The notes under the pieces: generated by a model
Told to the model about the DNA's origin: nothing
The model's database searches: none
What the model saw: the letters and a program-made list of their open reading frames with translations, nothing else
Position numbers and translations under genes: made by a program
Source: a bacterium
GTDB taxonomy: Bacteria; Patescibacteriota; WWE3; 2-01-FULL-39-13; JAQBTZ01
DNA: 12,340 nucleotides
Assembly (NCBI GenBank): GCA_027624675.1
Contig: JAQBTZ010000011.1
Coordinates: forward strand, 1 to 12,340
Direction of reading: 5' to 3'
In this document: piece after piece, positions 6,441 to 12,340 of the stretch
How positions within the stretch are numbered: the first letter of the stretch is position 1
How the letters are laid out: each line of letters opens with the position of its first letter

Positions 6441-6572
6441 ATGAGAATTATAGATATGATACTAACCTTATTATTGATAATAGCAGTTTCAGTTGCTACA
6501 ATTCATATGATAAATCGAGCCATACAGGTTGATAATACTAAGCATATAATAGAGAAAAGTCTAAAATTATGA
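6441..6572 (+). CDS. small single-pass membrane peptide after nrdJ
   Basis: ATG 6441 opens a 43-codon frame ending at TGA 6570-6572, 10 nt after the nrdJ stop. After MRIID comes one clear hydrophobic segment (MILTLLLIIAVSVATI, residues 6-21), then a short polar tail (NRAIQVDNTKHIIEKSLKL) that could be an amphipathic helix. This layout, N-terminal membrane helix plus charged tail, is typical of real small membrane proteins. I do not recognise a family. The close spacing suggests co-transcription with nrdR and nrdJ, and a terminator follows at 6637. There is no Shine-Dalgarno sequence. Conservation in relatives would be needed to be sure it is a gene. Confidence 0.5.
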   Translation: MRIIDMILTLLLIIAVSVATIHMINRAIQVDNTKHIIEKSLKL

Positions 6573-6636
6573 ATACTAAGTTTGCTAATCAATTAATTAT
6601 TAATAACTAAGCGTACCTTTTTTAAGCGTGCGCTAT

Positions 6637-6661
6637 ATCCCCCTTACATAGGGGGATTTTT
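6637..6661 (+). terminator. intrinsic terminator ending 9 nt before the ileS start
   Basis: ATCCCCCT (6637-6644), loop TACAT, AGGGGGAT (6650-6657), then T's to 6661. The 8-bp GC-rich stem with a T5 tract is the best terminator in the window and would end the nrdR-nrdJ transcript. It also lies so close to ileS that any ileS transcript from upstream must read through it. The 3' arm AGGGGGA resembles a Shine-Dalgarno sequence but sits 13 nt before the ATG. Confidence 0.8.
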
Positions 6662-6669
6662 GTACAAAG

Positions 6670-9576
6670 ATGAAAAATTTTAAAAAAATAGACAATAAGC
6701 CATTTCCACAAATAGAAGAAGAGGTGCTGAAATTTTGGAAAGAAAACAATACATTTAAGCGGTCAGTGGATGAAAGACCAGATAATAATCCTTTTGTATT
6801 TGTTGATGGGCCTCCTTTTGTAACTGGAAATCCTCATTACGGTTCGTTATTACCTTCAATTGCAAAAGACGTAGTGCCTAGATATCAGACAATGAAAGGA
6901 AAAAAAGTACGAAGAGTATGGGGCTGGGACTGTCATGGATTACCAATCGAGGAAAAGGTAAATACAAAACTTGGTATAACAAGTAGAAAGCAGTTAGAGG
7001 AGGATTTTGGAGTAACAAGATACGTAAAAGAGTGTAAAGATTATGTAGAAAGCAGTATTACCTCTTGGGAATGGTACATAGATAGAGTTGGTAGATGGGT
7101 AGATTTAAAAAATGCATATTACACAATGAAACCAGAGTTTAATGAGTCTGTAATATGGGGATTTAAACAGATTTACGATAAAGGATATATTTATAAAGGG
7201 AAAAGAGTGTCGCTTTATTCGACTGATACATCAACACCAGTCTCAGATTTTGAGGTTGCAATGGATCCAGATAATTATAAAGATACAACAGATTTAAGTG
7301 TGTTTGTTAAGTTTGAGCTTTCATCAGATATATTTAACGACGTGATGCAAAATCAGCCAGTATATTTACTAGTATGGACTACTACACCATGGACAATCCC
7401 CGCCAATTTTGCACTTGCAGTTAATCCTGAATATCAATATGTACTGGTTAAATTTGAGGAAACTTATTTTGTTGTTGCAAAAGAAAGGGTTAAGTACACA
7501 TTTAACGACGTTACCCCTAAGGGTACAGTCAAAATTCTAAAAACTTTCAAAGGATCAGATCTTAATGGTCTAAGTTATAAGCCAGCATATAATTACTACG
7601 TAGATATTTCAAATAAAAATGACTTTAAAATCTATCTAAGTTCAGACGTAACTAAGGACGATGGTACAGGAGTATTACACATTGCCCCTGCATTTGGCGA
7701 GGTCGACTTTAATTTAGGAAAACTTAATGGACTAAGCATAATATCAGATATTGATGCAGAGGGTGCAATGACAATTGACCCATGGAAAGGAAAATACTTA
7801 AGAGGAGCAAGTAAGTTAATCGCATCTGACATGCAGGAAAAAGGGATATTATTTAGATCACAAGATTATACACACAGATTACCATATTACAGAGGTCGAA
7901 ATCCATTAATATACATGGCACAAGACGCCTACTTTATTAATCTAAAAAAAGTTAACGAAAAAATATTAAGTGATAATGAAAATGTAAACTGGGTTCCAGA
8001 ACATTTTAAGAAAGGTAGATTTGAAAAAACAGTAGAATCAGCGCCGGACTGGTGTATATCTAGAAATCGTTATTGGGCAACAATTATGCCAATTTGGCAA
8101 GACGAAACAGGCGAAAATTTGGTAGTTGGTAGTATAGATGAAATTACAAAGTATACAGATCAGATTGAAAAACGCGAAGATGGATACTATTTTGAGGGTG
8201 AGCCATTTAGACTGCACCGAGACATATGTGATCAGCTAATATTAGAAAAAGATGGTAAAAAATACAAACGAATACCAGAGGTACTTGATGGTTGGTTAGA
8301 TTCTGGATCTGTTCCGTTTGCAGAGTATCATTACCCATTTGAAAATAAAGATGTATTTGAAAAAGCTTTTCCTGCTGATTATATAGTAGAGTACACAGGT
8401 CAGATTAGAGCATGGTTTCAGATGTTGTTTAGGGTAAGTGAGATGATATTTGACGAGATTCCGTTTAAAAATGTATTAGTAACAGGAGTACTAGCAGGCA
8501 CAGACGGACGAAAGATGAGTAAGTCGTTTGGAAACTATCCTGATCCAAAATTGATACTAGAAACAATTGGTGGTGATGCTTTAAGGCTGTATTTTATGGG
8601 TTCGCCTGTAATGCTTGGAGAAAGTGTAAGTTTTGATGAGGTAGAGCTTAGAAATAAATCAAAAAATGTATTATTACCTTTATTAAACTCACTTAATTAT
8701 TTTTTAATATATGCACAGGAAAATAAGTGGAGCGTTGAAAAACTACAACAATCAACAAATATACTAGACAAATGGATATTAGTAAGACTTAACCAAGCAA
8801 CTGTTGAGGTTAGCCAGGCAATTGAGTTATACCACCTACCAACTGCAGTTAGATCAATTGAAAGTTTTGTAACAGATTTATCAACCTGGTATGTTAGAAG
8901 GTCAAGAGGGCGAATTACTAATAACGATAATATGGCAATAAGCACTCTTTATACTGTGTTACTAGAGTTTTCAAAAGTTGCAGCGCCTGTTATACCTTTC
9001 ATTACAGAAAAGATATATCAAGAGCTTGTTGAAACAGCAGATACAAAGCTAGATTCTGTACATTTATGTATGTATCCTGAAAGTGTACAGTTAACCGAGC
9101 AAGATAAAAACCTGTTATCAGAAATGGAGCAAGTTAGAGAGTATATTTCTTTCGCGCACTCATTAAGAAAAGAGATAAATATTCCAGTCAGGCAGCCACT
9201 AGAAACTTTGTATATTAAGAGTGAGAAAAGTTTAAGTTCTGAACTGGTTGAGATAATAAAAGAAGAATCAAACGTAAAAGATGTAGAGTTTGTAGCTCAG
9301 CTAAAAGAAACAGGTGAAATTAAGGTAAAAGATGACAAAATAGCATTAAAGATTACTCTTTCTGAAGGTCTTTTATTAGAAGGAGATTTTAGAGCATTAA
9401 TAAGAAAAATCCAGCAAGCTAGAAAGGTAAATAATTTAAATGTTGGAGATAAAATTGATTTACAGTATACATTAGATCAAGAAAAAATAATAAATACCTT
9501 TAAAGTTGAAATTGTTAAGATAACAAACGTTGTTGATTTTATTAAGAGTGACGTGTTTAACGTTATAAAAAGGTAA
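6670..9576 (+). CDS. ileS: isoleucyl-tRNA synthetase, type 2 (eukaryote-like)
   Basis: IleRS charges tRNA-Ile with isoleucine in the cytoplasm. The 968 residues show the class I signature as PHYGS (H56-S59, where HIGH is usual), GWDCHGLPIEEK just after it, the CP1 editing domain (TTTPWTIPANFALAV at about 237-251 and GTGVLHIAPAFGEVDF ending near the editing aspartate D346), the KMSKS loop (K615-S619, GRKMSKSFGN) and the anticodon-binding domain with SLRKEINIPVRQPLE near residue 835. PPFVTGNPHYG and the RQPL segment point to the type 2 branch shared with eukaryotes and many mupirocin-tolerant bacteria, and no C-terminal zinc finger is present. rodA starts 7 nt downstream. I see no T-box leader. 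A terminator hairpin precedes the start, so the promoter is unclear. Confidence 0.97.
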   Translation: MKNFKKIDNKPFPQIEEEVLKFWKENNTFKRSVDERPDNNPFVFVDGPPFVTGNPHYGSLLPSIAKDVVPRYQTMKGKKVRRVWGWDCHGLPIEEKVNTKLGITSRKQLEEDFGVTRYVKECKDYVESSITSWEWYIDRVGRWVDLKNAYYTMKPEFNESVIWGFKQIYDKGYIYKGKRVSLYSTDTSTPVSDFEVAMDPDNYKDTTDLSVFVKFELSSDIFNDVMQNQPVYLLVWTTTPWTIPANFALAVNPEYQYVLVKFEETYFVVAKERVKYTFNDVTPKGTVKILKTFKGSDLNGLSYKPAYNYYVDISNKNDFKIYLSSDVTKDDGTGVLHIAPAFGEVDFNLGKLNGLSIISDIDAEGAMTIDPWKGKYLRGASKLIASDMQEKGILFRSQDYTHRLPYYRGRNPLIYMAQDAYFINLKKVNEKILSDNENVNWVPEHFKKGRFEKTVESAPDWCISRNRYWATIMPIWQDETGENLVVGSIDEITKYTDQIEKREDGYYFEGEPFRLHRDICDQLILEKDGKKYKRIPEVLDGWLDSGSVPFAEYHYPFENKDVFEKAFPADYIVEYTGQIRAWFQMLFRVSEMIFDEIPFKNVLVTGVLAGTDGRKMSKSFGNYPDPKLILETIGGDALRLYFMGSPVMLGESVSFDEVELRNKSKNVLLPLLNSLNYFLIYAQENKWSVEKLQQSTNILDKWILVRLNQATVEVSQAIELYHLPTAVRSIESFVTDLSTWYVRRSRGRITNNDNMAISTLYTVLLEFSKVAAPVIPFITEKIYQELVETADTKLDSVHLCMYPESVQLTEQDKNLLSEMEQVREYISFAHSLRKEINIPVRQPLETLYIKSEKSLSSELVEIIKEESNVKDVEFVAQLKETGEIKVKDDKIALKITLSEGLLLEGDFRALIRKIQQARKVNNLNVGDKIDLQYTLDQEKIINTFKVEIVKITNVVDFIKSDVFNVIKR

Positions 9577-9583
9577 CCAATTA

Positions 9584-10642
9584 ATGTTTTACGGTATATA
9601 TTTACCAGTGTTCTTACCATATCTTGCGATAACTATATTAGGATTGTTAAATTTATATGTGTTAGATAACAATCTTTTTATATATCAGGCAGTTTTTTTT
9701 GTTTTATCATTAATAATTTTTTTTGTAGTATCTGCAATCCCTATTAACGTTCATAAAAAATATTCATACCCACTTTATGTAATTAATATAGTTCTTTTAT
9801 TATTAGTTTTTATTATGGGTGAAATTACCAGAGGGTCTACAAGGTGGATTAACCTAGGAGTTGTTAATATTCAACCTTCGGAGTTTATAAAGGTAACCTT
9901 AATTTTAACAATTTCTAATTTACTTTCATATAAAACTAAAAAAATCATAAGCATACAAAACTTTCTGTATGCAACTCTTATTTTCTTGCCTGCATTTGCG
10001 CTAGTATTTTTTCAACCTGACCTTGGTACCTCACTTGTTCTTATTGCAGTGTTTGGGGTATTGATATTTTACTCTGGGGTAAGAGTAAGTTATGTTTTAT
10101 TAATTTTACTATTATTTTCAATAGCATCAGGTCCAGTATGGAACAGCTTAAGGGGTTATCAGCAAGATAGGATAATATCGTTTATCAATCCAAGTTTAGA
10201 TCCACTAGGAACAGGTTATAACGCCATACAAGCTCAGATTGCAATAGGATCAGGTAAATTAACAGGCAAGGGCTTAGGATCAGGAACACAGGCGCGGTTA
10301 GGGTTTTTACCAGAAAATACAACCGACTTTGCATTTGCAGCTTTTGCAGAAGAATGGGGCGCAATAGGTAGTAGTATCTTAATGTTATTATATTTTATAA
10401 TCCTTTATTCAATCTTAAACTTATTTACTAAGGTAAAAGATTACTTTTCAAGGTACGTTGTTCTTGGTGTTGTTATTGTATTTTTCGTACATATATCAAT
10501 AAATATCGGTATGAATATTGGTATAATGCCTGTTACTGGTATACCATTACCATTTTTTTCATATGGTGGTAGTTCGTTTTTAGCACTATCAATAATGTTA
10601 GGTTTGGTAAATAGTGTTGCAAAAGATAAGCAATTAATATAA
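9584..10642 (+). CDS. rodA: SEDS peptidoglycan polymerase RodA
   Basis: RodA is the membrane glycosyltransferase that polymerises lipid II during cell elongation, working with a class B PBP. The 352-residue protein is almost wholly made of about ten hydrophobic segments. SEDS marks are GSTRWINLG and IQPSEF (about residues 84-105), FQPDLGTSLV (about 143-152), the long extracytoplasmic loop NPSLDPLGTGYNAIQAQIAIGSG through LGFLPENTTDFAFA with the catalytic-type aspartate D248, and NIGMNIGIMPVTGIPLPFFSYGGSS near the end. Length and gene context favour RodA over FtsW. The start ATG 9584 is 7 nt after the ileS stop and has only a weak AAAGG upstream. It belongs to the ileS-rodA-rplU-rpmA operon, and no partner PBP is in the window. 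Confidence 0.92.
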   Translation: MFYGIYLPVFLPYLAITILGLLNLYVLDNNLFIYQAVFFVLSLIIFFVVSAIPINVHKKYSYPLYVINIVLLLLVFIMGEITRGSTRWINLGVVNIQPSEFIKVTLILTISNLLSYKTKKIISIQNFLYATLIFLPAFALVFFQPDLGTSLVLIAVFGVLIFYSGVRVSYVLLILLLFSIASGPVWNSLRGYQQDRIISFINPSLDPLGTGYNAIQAQIAIGSGKLTGKGLGSGTQARLGFLPENTTDFAFAAFAEEWGAIGSSILMLLYFIILYSILNLFTKVKDYFSRYVVLGVVIVFFVHISINIGMNIGIMPVTGIPLPFFSYGGSSFLALSIMLGLVNSVAKDKQLI

Positions 10643-10656
10643 AATTCAACATTGTT

Positions 10657-11085
10657 ATGAAAGACACATACGCAGTACTACGAATATCTGGCCTGCAATA
10701 CCTTGTTAGAGAGGGTGATGTTGTAGATGTTGTTAAATCAAAAGAACTTAGACCAGAGGTTTTGTTACTAAACCAAGAGGGAAAACTTACAATAGGAACA
10801 CCAATAGTTGAGGGCACAAAGATAGATATAGAGGTAGAAAATGAATATAATGAAAAGATACAGATCCGAAGATATAAGTCGAAATCAAGATACAGAAGAA
10901 CTAAAGGTTTTAAGTACCCAATGCAAAGACTAGTAATAACAGGGATAAATAAAGACTCAATGAGTGCCAAAGAGCTAGAAGCAAAGAAAGTCAAGAAAGA
11001 ATCAATTAAGAAAGTTGAAAAAGTAGCAGTAAAAAAAGAGGGAAAGCCAAAAGTAAAGACAACAGTAAAAGTAAAAACTAATTAA
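10657..11085 (+). CDS. rplU: 50S ribosomal protein L21 with a lysine-rich C-terminal extension
   Basis: L21 binds 23S rRNA in the large subunit. The body (about residues 1-103) has the usual layout: YAVLRISGLQYLVREGD at the start, the central VLLLNQEGKLTIGTPIV segment, and the basic RNA-binding stretch RRYKSKSRYRRTKGFKYP (about 70-88). After the normal end near residue 103, about 39 further residues follow, made mostly of lysine, valine and glutamate (AKELEAKKVKKESIKKVEK ...), probably disordered or a charged helix. Such tails occur in some lineages. It starts 14 nt after rodA and is 9 nt before rpmA, the usual rplU-rpmA pair. No Shine-Dalgarno sequence precedes the ATG. Confidence 0.95.
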   Translation: MKDTYAVLRISGLQYLVREGDVVDVVKSKELRPEVLLLNQEGKLTIGTPIVEGTKIDIEVENEYNEKIQIRRYKSKSRYRRTKGFKYPMQRLVITGINKDSMSAKELEAKKVKKESIKKVEKVAVKKEGKPKVKTTVKVKTN

Positions 11086-11094
11086 TACTAAAAT

Positions 11095-11346
11095 ATGGCA
11101 CATAAAAAAGCCACAGGTTCTAGAGCCACACAAAAATCAAATAGAAAAGGTAAAAGACTTGGAGTTAAAAAGTTTGGTGGAGAGCAAGTTATATCTGGAA
11201 ATATTATAGTAAGACAAAGAGGAAGAGTTTTTAAGGCTGGGGATGGAAGCATGATGGGTAAAGATTTTACAGTATTTGCAGTTAAAGAGGGAGTAGTTAA
11301 ATTTGTTGATATTACAAACTCTAAAAAAGAGATTCGAGTTATCTAA
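11095..11346 (+). CDS. rpmA: 50S ribosomal protein L27
   Basis: L27 sits at the peptidyl transferase centre, where its N-terminal tail reaches toward the tRNA ends. The 83 residues begin MAHKKATGSRATQKSN and continue with the family core GKRLGVKKFGGEQVISGNII, VRQRG, and DFTVFAVKEGVVKF. The N-terminus starts directly with AHKK, without the cleavable extension seen in Firmicutes, so no processing peptidase is needed. It is the last gene of the operon starting with ileS. The stop TAA overlaps the stop of lepB on the opposite strand, and I see no terminator hairpin between them. Confidence 0.97.
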   Translation: MAHKKATGSRATQKSNRKGKRLGVKKFGGEQVISGNIIVRQRGRVFKAGDGSMMGKDFTVFAVKEGVVKFVDITNSKKEIRVI

Positions 11347-11912
11347 TGTCTAATCTTAGCAAAAGCCTCTGGTGGCCAATATCTTATCCAGGCCTTACCA
11401 ATAATTAAATCTTTTTTTACAAATCCCCATTCTCTACTATCCGAACTTTGTTCTCTATTATCACCAAAAAGTGCGTATTCATCAGAACCTAAAGTGTATT
11501 TCTGACCTTCCTGAATGCTTAATCTACCTAAAGTTATAACATTTTCAGTATTGTAATCCTCATCTAAAGTAAATCCTAAAGGAAATTCAGAATTAAAAAT
11601 TGTAATCTTGCTCGAGTTAATCTGAATAGATTCGTTAGGTAGAGCAATAATCCTTTTAATATAATCTAACCTTTCATCGCGAGGGTACTTGAAAACAATA
11701 ATATCACCACGCTTAAGTTCAGAAAATCTAAGCATAAGCTTGTTAGTAAGAATAAATTCTCCAGTTTTTAATGTTGGAAACATTGACTCGCCTCTAACCT
11801 GATGAGGTTGAGCAATAAGTGCATAAAATATAAAGAAAACAACACCAGCAATAATTACTGTCTCTGCAATATCTAGAAAAAAATGTCCAAGAATATTAAA
11901 TATTTTCACCAA
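11343..11912 (-). CDS. lepB: signal peptidase I
   Basis: Signal peptidase I cuts signal peptides from exported proteins on the outer face of the membrane. Near residues 12-34 is one membrane segment (LDIAETVIIAGVVFFIFYALI). The catalytic serine is in RGESMFPTL (S43) and the general base lysine in DYIKRIIALP (K86, numbering from TTG 11912). The box E motif GDNREQSSDSREWG follows. About 189 residues is normal for a compact Gram-positive-type enzyme. The start is uncertain by one codon: TTG 11912 or, more likely, GTG 11909, which lies where its promoter should begin transcription. The gene is convergent with rpmA and has its own promoter. Confidence 0.95.
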   Translation of the reverse strand: MVKIFNILGHFFLDIAETVIIAGVVFFIFYALIAQPHQVRGESMFPTLKTGEFILTNKLMLRFSELKRGDIIVFKYPRDERLDYIKRIIALPNESIQINSSKITIFNSEFPLGFTLDEDYNTENVITLGRLSIQEGQKYTLGSDEYALFGDNREQSSDSREWGFVKKDLIIGKAWIRYWPPEAFAKIRH

Positions 11913-11916
11913 GTAA

Positions 11917-11945
11917 ATTGTAGGGGGAATGGTTACAAATTACAA
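11917..11945 (-). promoter_or_regulatory. lepB promoter, predicted leaderless
   Basis: Read on the minus strand: TTGTAA (11945-11940), 17-nt spacer, TACAAT (11922-11917). Transcription should start near 11910, one base from GTG 11909, so the lepB message would be leaderless. The arrangement favours GTG 11909 over TTG 11912 as the start. Confidence 0.6.
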
Positions 11946-11978
11946 GGTAAAGATTAATAAATATCCATTATGCCCCGT

Positions 11979-12005
11979 GTCATTCTGAGGCTACTGCCGA
12001 AGAAT
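11979..12005. repeat. third GTCAT-type dispersed palindrome
   Basis: GTCATTCTGAGG starts at 11979. ATTCT (11982-11986) pairs with AGAAT (12001-12005), and GGC with GCC inside, around a TACT loop. It resembles the widespread GTCATTCTGAG...GAAGAATC intergenic repeat, and shares the GTCAT opening with the elements at 1907 and 2020. Translated on the minus strand it gives RFFGSSLRMT, a false peptide often seen where such repeats are read as protein. Confidence 0.65.
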
Positions 12006-12011
12006 CTATAT

Positions 12012-12239
12012 TTCTTGAATCTGAGTTTATAGATTAACGTTAGTTCCATCAAAATGCCACAGGCTTTAAGCTCCTCAGAATTAGCATCTGTTATGTTTAG
12101 TAAATATAGGATTTTATCTTTTCTGGTTTTAGTGTGCTCTGTTAATACTTCGCGAGATTCTTTTTGCAGTGGATGTAACAGATTTTCGGCCAATAAGAAA
12201 ACTAACAATAGCTACTATAATTAAAATTATGTAGTACAT
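12012..12239 (-). pseudogene. broken gene for a small membrane-anchored protein
   Basis: ATG 12239 on the minus strand opens a 36-codon frame that stops at TAA 12129. It starts MYYIILIIVAIVSFLIG, a clean membrane segment, then a basic stretch (RKSVTSTAKRISRSINRAH). Just at that stop the next frame continues with TKTRKDKILYLLNITDANSE, which looks like the start of a winged-helix domain. One base gained or lost near 12131-12140 would join them. That second part soon decays and runs into the GTCAT repeat at 11979-12005, which supplies its false C-terminus. From memory, CPR genomes encode small proteins with an N-terminal membrane helix and a winged-helix DNA-binding domain, and this looks like a damaged copy. 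The 36-residue peptide alone (12129-12239) could also be made. Confidence 0.4.
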
Positions 12240-12340
12240 TTTTTATGTATAAATTTTTATACTATACAAATATTACAATATAGATCATTATATTTCTATA
12301 GTTTTAATATAATTTAGAGAGGTTTTTATACTAATAATTT
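12240..12340. other. AT-rich edge region with promoter-like sequence
   Basis: This stretch to the right edge has no coding frame of note. It is very AT-rich. On the plus strand TATAAT (12308-12313) could serve a gene beyond the window. On the minus strand TATACA (12251-12246) ends 7 nt before ATG 12239, again the leaderless spacing. Neither has a good -35, so both are weak. Confidence 0.3.

Noticed and set aside
6573..6669. T-box riboswitch in front of ileS
   Set aside because: The leader is under 100 nt after the small peptide and has no T-box sequence (AGGGTGGNACCGCG-like) or specifier stem, only a terminator hairpin.
11954..12208. An 84-residue minus-strand protein from TTG 12208
   Set aside because: Its start lies inside the better frame from ATG 12239 and its C-terminus is translated repeat. 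It is listed only as part of a broken gene.
1..12340. TGA read as glycine (code 25), as in Gracilibacteria and Absconditabacteria
   Set aside because: All recognised genes keep full length under the standard code with no in-frame TGA in conserved regions.

Overview
The window looks like part of the chromosome of a Candidate Phyla Radiation (Patescibacteria) bacterium, AT-rich and on the standard code. This placement is inference, not proof. It rests on compact housekeeping genes, an AdoCbl-dependent ribonucleotide reductase next to nrdR, a eukaryote-like IleRS with an HYGS signature, and almost no Shine-Dalgarno sequences. TAA, TAG and TGA all end reading frames, and I see no sign of TGA recoding.

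Layout. Bases 2-49 hold the tail of an FtsQ-like gene, followed by ftsA (156-1394). A 0.84 kb gap separates ftsA from ftsZ (2237-3352). It holds the strongest promoter in the window, an unrecognised and more GC-rich reading frame (1467/1472-1870) whose promoter-proximal ATG is out of frame with the long ORF, a 91-bp GTCAT-type inverted-repeat element, a second GTCAT hairpin and a 13-bp bulged dyad. Next come nrdR (3504-3950) and nrdJ (4007-6430), preceded by two NrdR-box-like sites 31 bp apart that cover the nrdR promoter, and a 43-residue membrane peptide (6441-6572). A terminator hairpin at 6637-6661 ends just before ileS. Then ileS, rodA, rplU and rpmA (6670-11346) form a tight plus-strand operon. 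lepB (11343-11912) faces it convergently and shares stop-codon bases with rpmA. The right edge holds a broken minus-strand small membrane-protein gene run through by another GTCAT-type repeat, then an AT-rich promoter-like stretch.

How the genes work together. FtsQ, FtsA and FtsZ belong to the divisome. RodA and signal peptidase I serve envelope growth and protein export. NrdR and NrdJ form a self-regulated dNTP supply module that needs cobalamin. IleRS, L21 and L27 serve translation.

The most informative signals lie in the control regions. Several genes (the 1467 ORF, ftsZ, nrdR, lepB) have a -10 hexamer ending about 7 nt before the start codon. That predicts leaderless mRNAs and fits the missing Shine-Dalgarno sequences. 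The paired NrdR sites fall on one of these leaderless promoters. The best candidates for something undescribed are the ORF between ftsA and ftsZ with its apparent frame break, the small membrane peptide after nrdJ, and the dyad upstream of ftsZ.
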